A stretch of 64,000 nt of DNA from Peteryoungia desertarenae (GCF_005860795.2 NZ_CP058351.1:434001-498000), one strand, 5' to 3'. Numbered from the stretch's first letter, positions 27,895 through 37,241 are shown. Notes: a model not told the origin generated them from the letters alone. Made by a program: numbers and translations.

Positions 27895-28119
27895 TCTCGT
27901 TCTCCTCAGCGCGGTTATTCGTTATCCAAGCTGCCGGCCCCACGCTTTCCGGCAGAGATGGTTTGACAAGCTCGGATTCCTTTTCCGGCTTGGCTATTCG
28001 CTCCATACAATCACGCAGACTTTTCAGCCTGCGCTTTTGGCAGGAAGGCAATCAACAGCTGAGTCTGGTGACGGGTGCCTTCTCTCGCGCTTCATGAGCT
28101 TCTTGTTGGTCAAATCAAA

Positions 28120-28175
28120 AACACAAAAAAGCGTTGTAGACAACATGTATTTTTTTAGACTACAAATCTCAGACA
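28120..28175. promoter_or_regulatory. candidate GntR operator
   Basis: In the 326-bp gap between the ProX-like gene and gntR, TTGTAG (28134-28139) and CTACAA (28160-28165) form an inverted repeat. The left arm also lies inside the small palindrome GTTGTAGACAAC (28133-28144). The AT-rich spacer contains a T-run. This suits autoregulation and control of the transporter by the GntR protein. The rest of 27895-28220 holds no gene. Confidence 0.55.
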
Positions 28176-28220
28176 GTCTGACCGTCACCCGACGACGAAG
28201 TTCAGACAGGAGGAAATGCG

Positions 28221-28931
28221 ATGAATGAGGATGGACGCAGCAAGAAGTCGATCTGCCTTGAGGACCTGCAGAGACGGATCCTGACCCAGGATCTTGAGCC
28301 TGGATCCTACCTGGACGAGACGTTGATCTCAGAGGCCTACGAGATTTCCAGGCCGCCGCTTCGTGAAGTCCTTCGACAGCTCGCCGGTGACGGCTACGTC
28401 GTACTGCACGAAAACCGCGGTGCCCAGGTGTCACCGATGACGCACAAGACCATGCGGAATTTCTTTGTCGTGGCGCCGATGATCTATGCGGCGGTTTCGA
28501 GGCTGGCGGCTGAAAACGCCAGACCTGCCCAGATCATGCGCCTGAAGGACGCTCAGCTTCTGTTTCGTGCCGCGATCCGTGACGGCGACACTGCTGGCCG
28601 CGCATTGATGAACGAGCGGTTTCACGCAGTGATCGGCGAGATGGCCGACAACGAGTATCTCACTCCGAGCCTGCGGCGCCTCCTGATCGACCACACACGC
28701 TGGGCCATGACTTTCTACAGCCCGCGCAACCCGACGCTTGCCGAGCAGCGCTCGATCGCAGCCGATCAGCATGACGAATTCATTGCTCTGATTGAGGCCG
28801 GAGACGCGGATGCCGCTGCTGACCTCGCCATCGCACATTGGGAGCTCTCGCGCGCTGAAATTGAAAGTTTTGTTACCCCGGCGGGCATGCAGATCCCGCT
28901 TGGCAATGCGCCGAAATCGTCGGCCCAATGA
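28221..28931 (+). CDS. GntR-family transcriptional regulator (FCD type)
   Basis: 236 residues. The N-terminal wHTH has LEDLQRRILTQDLEPGSYLD and SRPPLREVLRQLAGDGYV. The FCD-type helical effector domain follows. The GGAGG ribosome site is 8 bp from the ATG. It overlaps or abuts the DapA-family gene, so it is the first gene of the catabolic operon 28221-32684 and also faces the transporter operon. It is probably the main local repressor responding to a pathway intermediate. Confidence 0.85.
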   Translation: MNEDGRSKKSICLEDLQRRILTQDLEPGSYLDETLISEAYEISRPPLREVLRQLAGDGYVVLHENRGAQVSPMTHKTMRNFFVVAPMIYAAVSRLAAENARPAQIMRLKDAQLLFRAAIRDGDTAGRALMNERFHAVIGEMADNEYLTPSLRRLLIDHTRWAMTFYSPRNPTLAEQRSIAADQHDEFIALIEAGDADAAADLAIAHWELSRAEIESFVTPAGMQIPLGNAPKSSAQ

Positions 28932-28939
28932 GGAGCCTC

Positions 28940-29842
28940 ATGAAGTTCGAGGGTATTTACACGCCGGTTATGACCCCGCATCGGGAGGATGGCTCGATTG
29001 ATCGGGATGCTTTCGCTGCGATCATTGATCACCTGATCGAGTCAGGTGTTCACGGATTGATCAATGGTGGCTCGACTGGTGAATACTACGCGCAGTCGAT
29101 GGAAGAGCGAATGGAAATGGCGAGTTTCGCCATGGATATCATCGCGGGAAGAGTGCCTTTGATGGTGGGGACCGTGGCCATCCGGCTACCTGACTCGATC
29201 GCCATGGCAGAACATGCCGCAAAGATCGGCGCAGCATCAATACTGGTCGGTTCGCCGCCCTATTCCGTTCCCACTGAGCGTGAGAATGCACTCAACGCCC
29301 TGGCAATCGACCGTGCGGCAGATCTTCCGGTCATGCTCTACAACTATCCCGGGCGCATGGGTATCAACATGGGCGAGGAATTCCTCGACCGGGTCGGTCG
29401 TAGTCGTAACTTCTGTGCTATCAAGGAGAGCTCTGGCGACATCAATAGGGTCCATCTGCTAGCACGGGACTATCCTCACATCCAGATGTCATGCGGGATG
29501 GACGATCAGGCCCTGGAATTCTTCGCATGGGGCGGCCGCTCATGGGTTTGCGGAGGGTCAAATTTCCTGCCTAAGGAGCATATCGCCCTGTGGAAGGCCT
29601 GTGTCATCGACGGCGATTTTGCCAAAGGGCGCCGGATCATGTCTGCCATGATGCCGCTGATGCGCGTCTTGGAGCAAGGCGGAAAGTTTATCCAGTGCAT
29701 CAAGCATGGCTGCGAAATGAACGGATTCCATGCCGGTCCGCCCCGCCCGCCGTTGAAGGCACTCAACAAGGACGACAAGCGGCAATTGGAGCAGGTGGTG
29801 CGTGTCGTGAAGCGGACCATCGCAGAAATCGAAGCGGAGTGA
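28940..29842 (+). CDS. DapA-family aldolase/deaminase, likely pyrroline-4-hydroxy-2-carboxylate deaminase
   Basis: 300 residues from ATG 28940, with GAGGAG 4 bp upstream. A DHDPS-type TIM barrel: GGSTGEYYAQS near residue 45, the Tyr in LPVMLYNYPGRMG and the Schiff-base Lys in CAIKESSGD. Family members include the deaminase that turns delta1-pyrroline-4-hydroxy-2-carboxylate into 2-oxoglutarate semialdehyde. The next genes, an aldehyde dehydrogenase, a DadA-like oxidase and a proline-racemase-family enzyme, are the other steps of that hydroxyproline route. The assignment rests on context; KDG or KDGal aldolase-like activity remains possible. Confidence 0.8.
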   Translation: MKFEGIYTPVMTPHREDGSIDRDAFAAIIDHLIESGVHGLINGGSTGEYYAQSMEERMEMASFAMDIIAGRVPLMVGTVAIRLPDSIAMAEHAAKIGAASILVGSPPYSVPTERENALNALAIDRAADLPVMLYNYPGRMGINMGEEFLDRVGRSRNFCAIKESSGDINRVHLLARDYPHIQMSCGMDDQALEFFAWGGRSWVCGGSNFLPKEHIALWKACVIDGDFAKGRRIMSAMMPLMRVLEQGGKFIQCIKHGCEMNGFHAGPPRPPLKALNKDDKRQLEQVVRVVKRTIAEIEAE

Positions 29843-29847
29843 ATGCG

Positions 29848-31347
29848 ATGAGCGATTTGTTGACCAAAGAGGAATACAAGGCCATCGCCGCAGGATTGTC
29901 TCTGCCGAGCCAGGCCTTCATCGACGGCAGTTTCCGCCCGGCGAAATCAGGTCGGACCTTCGACACCATCAATCCGGCGACAGGCGTCGTTCTGGCCAAA
30001 ATCGCTGCTTGCGACAAGGCTGATGTCGACTTTGCAGTCGAGAAGGCACGAGACTCATTCGAGGATGGACGCTGGTCGCGTCTTCACCCACGAGAGCGCA
30101 AGGAAATTCTGATCCGGCTCGCCAAGCTGATCAGGCAGAATGCACGCGAACTGGCGGTATTGGAGAGCCTAGATTCCGGCAAAACCATCTTCGATTGCGA
30201 GACGGTCGACCTTCCCGAGACGATCAACTGCCTAATCTGGCACGCAGAACTGATCGACAAGATCTATGATCAGGTGTCGCCCGCTTCCGACAACCACATT
30301 GCCATGATTGTCCGCGAGCCGATCGGGGTCGTAGGCCTGGTTCTGCCATGGAATTTTCCTCTGCTGATGATGGCATGGAAGATTGGCCCGGCGCTTGCAG
30401 CAGGCTGCTCCGTTATCGTCAAGCCGGCGGAAGAAACCTCAATGACTGCCTTGCGCATGGCTGAGCTTGCGATGGAAGCCGGTATTCCGGCAGGTGTCCT
30501 CAATGTGGTCCCGGGTGCAGGGCCCGAAGTTGGTGAACCGCTTGGCCGACATATGGACGTCGATGCGGTTTCCTTCACCGGCTCCACGGAGACCGGACGC
30601 CGCTTCCTGCGCTATGCAGCGGAATCGAACCTGAAGGAAGTCACACTGGAGATGGGTGGAAAGAACCCTGCAGTTGTGCTGGACGATGCCGAAAATCTCG
30701 ACCGCGTGGCTGCTCACATCGTCAATGGTGCTTTCTGGAACATGGGTGAGAACTGCTCGGCTTCCTCTCGTCTCATTGTACAGAAGGGCGTGAAAGATGC
30801 GCTCCTCAAGCGCATCATTGCCCATGCCAGAGAGTGGCCTGCTGGCGATCCGCTCGATCCGGTCAACCGCGTGGGAGCACTCGTCTCGAAAGCTCATTAC
30901 GACAAGGTATGCTCCTACCTTGGCTGGGGTCCCAAAATTCTGCTGGGTGGCAAGGCCGATGCAGGCTTTGTTGAACCGACCATTCTCGATGTCTCCGATC
31001 GTGACGCCGCCCACGTGCGGGAGGAAATCTTCGGACCGGTTCTTGCAGTTTTGACCGTCGATAGTTTTGATGATGCGATTTCCCTCGCCAACGATACCGA
31101 ATACGGGCTTGCGGCCTCGATCTTCACGGCCAATGTAAAGCGCGCCATGCGTGGTGCCCGGTCGATCCGTGCGGGAACCGTGACCATCAACGCCTTCGGA
31201 GAGGGGGACATTTCCACGCCATTCGGTGGCTTCAAGGCCAGTGGGTTTGGGGGGCGAGATAATGGTATCCATGCCCATGATCAGTATACCCAGGTCAAGA
31301 CGATCTGGGTCGATCTGAGCGACGATGCAGACGAGGCCGTTGATTGA
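29848..31347 (+). CDS. aldehyde dehydrogenase
   Basis: 499 residues. Typical ALDH motifs are GLVLPWNFPLLMM, FTGSTETGRRF, the catalytic Glu in LEMGGKNP and the catalytic Cys in GENCSASSR, with EEIFGPVL near the end. The sequence is closest in feel to the PuuC/betaine-aldehyde group. Beside a DapA-family deaminase the expected substrate is 2-oxoglutarate semialdehyde (to 2-oxoglutarate), although the group alone would also allow other semialdehydes. It starts 5 bp after the previous stop and overlaps the next gene by TTGA. Confidence 0.88.
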   Translation: MSDLLTKEEYKAIAAGLSLPSQAFIDGSFRPAKSGRTFDTINPATGVVLAKIAACDKADVDFAVEKARDSFEDGRWSRLHPRERKEILIRLAKLIRQNARELAVLESLDSGKTIFDCETVDLPETINCLIWHAELIDKIYDQVSPASDNHIAMIVREPIGVVGLVLPWNFPLLMMAWKIGPALAAGCSVIVKPAEETSMTALRMAELAMEAGIPAGVLNVVPGAGPEVGEPLGRHMDVDAVSFTGSTETGRRFLRYAAESNLKEVTLEMGGKNPAVVLDDAENLDRVAAHIVNGAFWNMGENCSASSRLIVQKGVKDALLKRIIAHAREWPAGDPLDPVNRVGALVSKAHYDKVCSYLGWGPKILLGGKADAGFVEPTILDVSDRDAAHVREEIFGPVLAVLTVDSFDDAISLANDTEYGLAASIFTANVKRAMRGARSIRAGTVTINAFGEGDISTPFGGFKASGFGGRDNGIHAHDQYTQVKTIWVDLSDDADEAVD

Positions 31348-32684
31348 CACGCCACCTTGCAGAGCGACTGCCAGCACGGCTTGGGCCGGCTGCTTGGAAC
31401 GACATCCTCGGCCCGCAGTCATTGCCGGAGCCGCTGCAAGAAGATCACGTCGCCGATTTCGTGATTATCGGCGGTGGCTTTGCGGGGCTTTCGGCTGCGC
31501 GCCGCCTGCGCCAGCTGCAACCGAACGCCCGGCTTGCTGTGTTGGAGGCCGCACGCCTGGCGGAAGGTTCCGCCGGTCGCAATTCCGGTTTCATGATCGA
31601 TCTGCCGCATGAGTTGCGGTCGGATGACTATGCTGGTAACGGCGACGACAAAGGAATCATCGCACTGAACCGCAAGGCAATTGCCTTTGCCGGTGAAGCG
31701 GTGGAGGAATATGGCATCGATCAAAACTTCTTTGATCGTGCTGGTAAGGTCAATGGCGCTGTCAGTGCAATCGCTGACGCACGCAATCGAAGTTATGCCG
31801 CGCATCTCGCCACCCTCGGTGAAGCCAGCGAACTGCTGGGCCCAGAACAGATGCGCGAGATGACCGGCTCTTCCCATTATGTCTCGGGTCTGTACACGCC
31901 CGGCACCGTCATGCTGCAACCCGCCGGCTACATTCGTGGACTGGGTGCGGGATTGCAGGCGCAAGGCGTCCGGATCTTCGAGAACAGCCCCGTTGTCGGC
32001 TTTGAACGGGAAGGCGCCGGTTGGCGGGTTCGCACCACCAAGGGGTCGATCTCTACCGGGCGCGTCATCGTGACGGTCAATGGCCATCTCGAGAGCTTCG
32101 GCTTTGAGCGTGGTCGGTTGATGCAGCTGTTTCTCTTTGCAGTGATGACTCCGGAGCTGGACAGTGCCAGCATCTCCCGCCTCGGCGGAAGGCCGCGCTG
32201 GGGCATCACACCGTCTGACCCCATGGGGACGACAGTGCGTCGAATCGACACCGCCCAGGGAGGTAATCGGATCGTGACGCGCACTTGTGCCGTGTTGAGA
32301 TCAAATTGTGTTGTCAGGCCTTCCGACCTTACCCGCGCTGCAAGGATCATGCAGCGAAAGTTTGACGTCCGCTTCCCACAGCTCGCAGGCATGGCAATGG
32401 AATATAGTTGGTCCGGTCATCTTTGCCTCACGATGAATGGCGTGGCGGTTGCTCGTCAGCTTGAGGACGGCATCTACTCTGGATGCATACAGAACGGGCT
32501 TGGTACAGTGCGAGGTACGCTTACAGGCATCGCAGCTGCAGAACTCGCCTGCGGAGAAACCAGCATGATCACGAGCCACTTCACCAGAGAACCCCGCCCC
32601 ACTCGCCTGCCGCCGCAGCCCTTGCGCGAAATCGGCGCCAATCTTGTGCTGCGCTGGAAGGAATGGAAGGCACGGGAAGAATAG
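31344..32684 (+). CDS. FAD-dependent D-amino-acid oxidoreductase, DadA/D-hydroxyproline dehydrogenase type
   Basis: Starts with TTG at 31344, overlapping the ALDH stop (TTGA). 446 residues. The FAD dinucleotide motif FVIIGGGFAGLSAARRL lies about 40 residues in, EGSAGRNSGFM follows, and the C-terminal part has YSWSGHLCLTMNG and QNGLGTVRGTL, typical of the DAO/gamma-glutamylputrescine oxidase group. In this operon it should oxidise cis-4-hydroxy-D-proline (or D-proline) to the pyrroline carboxylate. The N-terminal leader resembles that of PuuB-like oxidases, so the true substrate needs assay. Confidence 0.82.
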   Translation: MTRHLAERLPARLGPAAWNDILGPQSLPEPLQEDHVADFVIIGGGFAGLSAARRLRQLQPNARLAVLEAARLAEGSAGRNSGFMIDLPHELRSDDYAGNGDDKGIIALNRKAIAFAGEAVEEYGIDQNFFDRAGKVNGAVSAIADARNRSYAAHLATLGEASELLGPEQMREMTGSSHYVSGLYTPGTVMLQPAGYIRGLGAGLQAQGVRIFENSPVVGFEREGAGWRVRTTKGSISTGRVIVTVNGHLESFGFERGRLMQLFLFAVMTPELDSASISRLGGRPRWGITPSDPMGTTVRRIDTAQGGNRIVTRTCAVLRSNCVVRPSDLTRAARIMQRKFDVRFPQLAGMAMEYSWSGHLCLTMNGVAVARQLEDGIYSGCIQNGLGTVRGTLTGIAAAELACGETSMITSHFTREPRPTRLPPQPLREIGANLVLRWKEWKAREE

Positions 32685-32732
32685 CCCGGCTCCGTTGCTT
32701 ATAACACCCCCCGACCAAGGAGACGTAAGACC

Positions 32733-33785
32733 ATGGCATTCAAGCGAACCGTCCAAGCCGTCGATGCCCACGCCGGGATACCGATGCGTGTTGTCACGGG
32801 CGGCATTCCGCATATTCCTGGTGGAACGGTCTATGAGAAGATGCATTGGTTGCGCGAGAACGATGATCCATTGCGCAAGCTTTTGCTCCGTGAGCCGCGT
32901 GGCTACCCGGCCCATTGCTGCAATATCATCGTACCTCCAAGTGACCCCGGCGCCGATGCCGGCTACATCATTCTGGAGCAGGTGGAATATCCGGTCATGT
33001 CGGGCGGGAACACCATTTCGGTAGTCACCGTGCTCCTGGAAATGGGCATGTTACCCATGACCGAACCATTCACTGATCTCGTCTTGGAAGCTCCCGCTGG
33101 CCTTATACGAATTCGAGCTGAGTGCGAAAGTGGAAAGGTCAAAGGCGTCACTTTCCGAAACGTTCCCGCTTTTGCCGCCCACCTTGATGCTGTCATCCAT
33201 GTTCCGCACCTCGGGGAGGTTCGCGTCGACGTGGGATGGGGCGGAATGTTCTATGTCATTGCGGATGTGCGTCAGTTCGAGGGGTTGGAACTCATTCCCG
33301 AACACGGCCGTGAAATCGCTCGGGTTTCAGCGATGATTAGGCACGCCGCTGCCGAGCAACTGCCGGTGGCTCATCCAGACTATCCAGGTGTAGGAATCAC
33401 CATTTCGCAATTATCCGGGCCAAGCGACGACCCGAGGGCGGATTGGAAGAATGCGGTAACGATGGCAACGGGACCGCTAGACTGGGATAACCCCGCAACA
33501 TGGACAGGAGCTATTGATCGCTGTCCTTGCGGGACCGGCACATGTGCCAAAATGGCTGTTCTGCACGCCAAGGGAGAGTTGCCCCTAGATCGTGAGTTCC
33601 GCCACCAAGGCATTCTGGGCAATGTTTTCACTGGCAGACTTTTAGAGAGCGTCACCCTTCACGACAGACCAGCCGTCATTCCGACAATCACCGGAACGGC
33701 GTGGATCTACGGCTTGAACACGCTTGTTCTTGATCATGATGATCCCTTCCCTGAAGGCTACACGATTGGGGATATCTGGGCCTAG
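32733..33785 (+). CDS. proline racemase-family protein (Ser/Cys active site)
   Basis: 350 residues, normal for the family. The first catalytic position is Ser90 (VMSGGNT) where proline racemases and most hydroxyproline epimerases have Cys. The second is Cys266 (DRCPCGTGT), as usual. Two-base epimerases need a base on each face, and a Ser/Cys pair is a known variant in the superfamily. It lies 48 bp after the DadA-like gene, after an AAGGAGA ribosome site. Epimerisation of trans-4-hydroxy-L-proline to the cis-D form is the best fit. Dehydration of a 3-hydroxyproline is the alternative. Confidence 0.82.
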   Translation: MAFKRTVQAVDAHAGIPMRVVTGGIPHIPGGTVYEKMHWLRENDDPLRKLLLREPRGYPAHCCNIIVPPSDPGADAGYIILEQVEYPVMSGGNTISVVTVLLEMGMLPMTEPFTDLVLEAPAGLIRIRAECESGKVKGVTFRNVPAFAAHLDAVIHVPHLGEVRVDVGWGGMFYVIADVRQFEGLELIPEHGREIARVSAMIRHAAAEQLPVAHPDYPGVGITISQLSGPSDDPRADWKNAVTMATGPLDWDNPATWTGAIDRCPCGTGTCAKMAVLHAKGELPLDREFRHQGILGNVFTGRLLESVTLHDRPAVIPTITGTAWIYGLNTLVLDHDDPFPEGYTIGDIWA

Positions 33786-34116
33786 TAGTATCTTGATGAC
33801 GTCTGGTCCGCTTTGACTGTTACTGAACTTAAAATTTCCGGGCACGACACCTGCTTCACTCTCAGCGGTAAAGCTGAACCGTGGAGAAGAGCCAAAAAGA
33901 TCGTTGTTTTTTCCCGCACTGCTTGGAAATTGATCCTTCTTCCAAACGGCAGACACTTGTATTAACGTTTTTTACCCGACCCTCGCATGATTTCCGCCCG
34001 GAATTGAGTTTCTAGCAGATTTTTCAGAGTTTTAACATACCAGCCTGTTTTGCATGGTCGTCAATGATTGATCAGCGGGCGGCCAAGTATTAGCTAAAAG
34101 CGGAAGGTATCTGGAA
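33786..34116. promoter_or_regulatory. intergenic region upstream of the AraC-type gene
   Basis: 330 bp with no supportable gene. It is richer in A+T around 33955-34040 (TTAACGTTTTTTACCC), where the promoter of the AraC/GlxA-type regulator probably lies. No distinct operator repeat was found. Confidence 0.4.
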
Positions 34117-34146
34117 ATGCGCGGTGAAGCCGAAAAGGCGGCACAT

Positions 34147-35112
34147 ATGGCCGAAAGATTGAATGTTGCTTTTATTCTGGCAAGATCCTTCACGCTCTCT
34201 GCTTTTTCGCTTTTCGTCGACACCTTGCGCTTGGCCAGCGATGAAGCCGACCGATCTGGACGACGTTTTGCGGATTGGCAGGTGTTGAGCAGTCGGGGCA
34301 ATCTGATCCGCTCGAGTTGTGGAATACGGGTGGCACCGACTTCGGGCTTGGTTGAGCCAACGCAGTTTGACTACATCGTGGTCGTCGGTGGCCTGCTCGA
34401 CCGGGAAGATCCGGTTGATGACGAGACACTGAATTACTTAAGGCTTGCCGCTTCACGCAAGATCCCTTTGCTTGGAGTTTGCACAGGCACTTTCATTCTC
34501 GCTGAGGCGGGACTGATGAGCGAACACGAGACCTGTGTCAGTTGGCTCCATTACCATGACTTTCGCGAGCGGTTTCCCGCACTTGCAGTCCGAGCGGACC
34601 GGATCTACCGTCTGGACCGGTTACGTGGATCTTGTGCCGGCGGGAGTGCGGCAGCAGACATGGCAGCACATATCGTACGTCGGCACATCGGCCCGTCGGC
34701 TGAACGAAATGCGATGGAGGTCCTCCAGATCGACCAAGCCCGAACGCGCTTTGCTGTTCAACCGCGTCGGCCACTCTCGATCGAGTGTGAAGATCCACGA
34801 ATCCGGACCGTTGTACTGATGATGGAGCAGAATGTTGAGGACGTCTTGTCAATCAACGTCCTCGCTAGTGCAGTTGGCCTGTCGCGGCGTCAGTTGGAAC
34901 GCCTGTTCGTTGCTGAGATACAGACGACACCGTCGGCCGTTTACCGTCGCATCAGGTTGGAGCGAGCCAGCCATCTGCTAACCAATACCAAGGTGCCGCT
35001 GATCGAGATCGCCCTTGCTGTGGGCTATGTCAACGTCTCTCATTTCTCCAGATCCTTCAGGAGTGTCTATGGTTGTTCTGCAACCGAATGGAGACTAAAC
35101 CCTTCAACATGA
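34147..35112 (+). CDS. GlxA-family AraC-type regulator (DJ-1/PfpI + HTH_18)
   Basis: 321 residues from MAERLNVAFILARSFTL at 34147; a start at 34117 is also in frame. The N-terminal DJ-1/PfpI-like domain has LLGVCTGTFILAEAGLMS with the nucleophile-elbow Cys. The C-terminal AraC domain has two HTHs, SINVLASAVGLSRRQLERLF and PLIEIALAVGYVNVSHFSRS. This architecture is common in regulators of carnitine, glycine-betaine and arginine catabolism (for example GbdR/CdhR), which suits the betaine/hydroxyproline surroundings. It probably activates one of the nearby operons. Confidence 0.88.
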   Translation: MAERLNVAFILARSFTLSAFSLFVDTLRLASDEADRSGRRFADWQVLSSRGNLIRSSCGIRVAPTSGLVEPTQFDYIVVVGGLLDREDPVDDETLNYLRLAASRKIPLLGVCTGTFILAEAGLMSEHETCVSWLHYHDFRERFPALAVRADRIYRLDRLRGSCAGGSAAADMAAHIVRRHIGPSAERNAMEVLQIDQARTRFAVQPRRPLSIECEDPRIRTVVLMMEQNVEDVLSINVLASAVGLSRRQLERLFVAEIQTTPSAVYRRIRLERASHLLTNTKVPLIEIALAVGYVNVSHFSRSFRSVYGCSATEWRLNPST

Positions 35113-35306
35113 ACCGGGCGTGGCCCGTCCAAAGGCTACCTTTATCTAGGGCCGACCTTTGCCGGTGGCCGCCCTCAAAGCCGTGAGTGTTAACAGTTGT
35201 GTGCGAACGCATTGATCGCCTATGCCTTCGAGCAGGAGATCACGACCAGTGCAGAGCAGATCGGACCCAGGAGGGTGACGATACGCAACCCCTTGTTTTT
35301 AACCCT

Positions 35307-35993
35307 TCATGGGTCATCTCTTTTTGTCTGGGGCGGCAGATGGGTCATCAAGGAATGGCAGGCTCCCAGTATGTGAGCGTAAACGAGATCAGCAGCACCG
35401 TCGGCATGGCCTGCTCGGCACAAGGACAAGATGTCTCGGTGTTCACGATCTGCAACGGACTGACCATGAGAAAGCGATAGCTGAATGCGCAGATATCGCT
35501 CAAGTCTGTCGTTTACCGAGCGGATCATACCGACAAGATAGGGACGTTGAGCGTCTTCATATAAACACGAATGAAAGCGCCAGTTCAAATCTGCCCATTT
35601 GCTGGCGTCCGTTTCATTGGCGAAAGCGTCGCACAGCTCCTGTGCTTCAGATAGTCTGCTTTCCGACAAATGCGGTACAGAAAACCTGATGGCGCTCGCC
35701 TCCAGGATCGCTCGAACCTCAAACATCTCAACTATCTCTGGCTCTGAAAGGGCCGTCACGACAGCGCCCCTGTTGCGTCTGAACGCAACCAGCCCTTCCG
35801 CCTCCAGTCTCTTCAATGCTTCTCGCACCGGTATCTTCGAGACATTGAACATACCTGCAATTTCGTCCTGACGTATGGGCTCGCCTTCATCGAGCGTTCC
35901 ATCAACGATTAGGGTTCTCAGATGTTTCAGAATAAGGTCGGAAGCGGTTGGAGCGGAGCCAAGGTCGGGAAGTTTCTGATCAATCAGGGGCAT
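35307..35993 (-). CDS. GntR-family transcriptional regulator (FCD type)
   Basis: The start MPLIDQKLPDLGSAPTASDL at 35993 gives 228 residues; a frame extension to 36167 overlaps the divergent gene and is unlikely. wHTH: EPIRQDEIAGMFNVSKIPVR then EALKRLEAEGLV. The FCD domain follows, with a His/Asn pattern in NWRFHSCLYE that may bind a metal or carboxylate. It is divergent from the second proline-racemase-family gene, whose start is preceded by a 16-bp perfect palindrome. It is convergent with the AraC-type gene. Confidence 0.88.
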   Translation of the reverse strand: MPLIDQKLPDLGSAPTASDLILKHLRTLIVDGTLDEGEPIRQDEIAGMFNVSKIPVREALKRLEAEGLVAFRRNRGAVVTALSEPEIVEMFEVRAILEASAIRFSVPHLSESRLSEAQELCDAFANETDASKWADLNWRFHSCLYEDAQRPYLVGMIRSVNDRLERYLRIQLSLSHGQSVADREHRDILSLCRAGHADGAADLVYAHILGACHSLMTHLPPQTKRDDP

Positions 35994-36131
35994 GAGTCTT
36001 TGCCGTTTTTGGATGTCATTTGCCACCAGCCCCAAGAAGAGCAGCGTTAGCACGATCCGGATATCACAGATACTGCCGCACAAATAGAAGTCTTGACCCG
36101 GACGAGAGAAGCGATAAGCTTCCGAAATCGA

Positions 36132-36147
36132 ATATCGTATACGATAT
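36132..36147. promoter_or_regulatory. 16-bp perfect palindromic operator
   Basis: ATATCGTATACGATAT is a perfect 8+8 palindrome that directly precedes the ribosome site GGAG and lies 12 bp before the ATG at 36160. The GTATAC core is typical of FCD-type GntR sites. Binding there would block transcription or translation of the proline-racemase-family gene and could also affect the divergent gntR. Confidence 0.8.
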
Positions 36148-36159
36148 GGAGAAATTGGA

Positions 36160-37185
36160 ATGCGCACATCGAGAGTTGTCCACGTCGTCAGCTGCCATGC
36201 GGAAGGCGAGGTTGGTGATGTGATTGTCGGCGGTGTCGCGCCTCCACCCGGTGCGACCGTCTGGGACCAGGCCAGATGGATCGAAGCGGATCAAACCTTG
36301 CGCAATTTTGTGCTGAATGAACCGCGCGGAGGCGTGTTTCGCCATGTAAACCTGCTTGTGCCACCCAAGGATCCCCGCGCCCAGATGGGTTGGATTATAA
36401 TGGAGCCGGCTGACACGCCTCCCATGTCAGGCTCGAACTCGATCTGCGTATCTACGGTACTTCTCGATACCGGCATCATTCCGATGCAGGAGCCTGTGAC
36501 ACGAATGATCCTTGAACCGCCAGGTGGGCTGATCGAGGTCGAGGCCGAATGTCGCAACGGCAAGGCCGAGAGAATTTCAGTGCGCAACGTGCCGTCCTTT
36601 GCCTCAGCGCTCGACGCAAAGATCGAGGTGTTAGGTCTTGGTACGATCACGGTTGATATTGCCTATGGTGGCGACAGCTTCGTGATCGTCGATGCCACCT
36701 CGATTGGCCTTGCCATTCAGCCTGATATGGCACGCGATCTGGCAGAGACCGGAATGCGCATCACCAGCGCCGCCAATGAGCAGGTCGGATTCAAGCATCC
36801 GTTGAACGACTGGAATCACATCTCGTTTTGCCAGTTCACGGACCCTGTCTTCGAAAAGGATGGCGTCTTGAATGGGAAGAACGCGGTTGCAATCCGCCCC
36901 GGCAAAATTGATCGATCCCCGACCGGAACAGGATGTTCGGCACGTATGGCCGTGTTGCACGCGAAGGGTCAGATGAAGGTGGGCGATAGGTTCACTGGTA
37001 TTTCCATCCTTGACACGGAGTTCCACTGCTCGATAGACAAGCTGGAGGAGGTCAATGGTACGCCTGCGATCGTCCCGATTGTTTCAGGCCGTGCCTGGAT
37101 CATAGGAACGAAACAACTGATGGTGGATCCCTCGGATCCGTTCCCTGGTGGTTACAGGATTTCTGACACCTGGCCTATGATCTGA
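36160..37185 (+). CDS. proline racemase-family protein (Ser/Thr active site), trans-3-hydroxyproline dehydratase-like
   Basis: 341 residues. Ser90 ([10 protein letters not shown]) replaces the first catalytic Cys, and Thr255 ([10 protein letters not shown]) replaces the second. Loss of the second base to Thr is the mark of trans-3-hydroxy-L-proline dehydratases, which eliminate water rather than epimerise. Here the first residue is Ser rather than Cys, so the reaction is uncertain. A pairing with the ornithine-cyclodeaminase-family gene (23721-24704) would give L-proline. It is controlled by a palindromic operator and a divergent GntR gene. Confidence 0.82.
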   Translation: MRTSRVVHVVSCHAEGEVGDVIVGGVAPPPGATVWDQARWIEADQTLRNFVLNEPRGGVFRHVNLLVPPKDPRAQMGWIIMEPADTPPMSGSNSICVSTVLLDTGIIPMQEPVTRMILEPPGGLIEVEAECRNGKAERISVRNVPSFASALDAKIEVLGLGTITVDIAYGGDSFVIVDATSIGLAIQPDMARDLAETGMRITSAANEQVGFKHPLNDWNHISFCQFTDPVFEKDGVLNGKNAVAIRPGKIDRSPTGTGCSARMAVLHAKGQMKVGDRFTGISILDTEFHCSIDKLEEVNGTPAIVPIVSGRAWIIGTKQLMVDPSDPFPGGYRISDTWPMI

Positions 37186-37241
37186 TAGGTCCTTTGATAT
37201 TGCGCGTGCGCCGCGTCAGTCGACAAAGCAGATCCATGCGG

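Noticed and set aside
35115..35127. Terminator between the convergent AraC and GntR genes
   Set aside because: CGGGC/GCCCG is a short hairpin without a following T-run, so the evidence is too weak for a feature.
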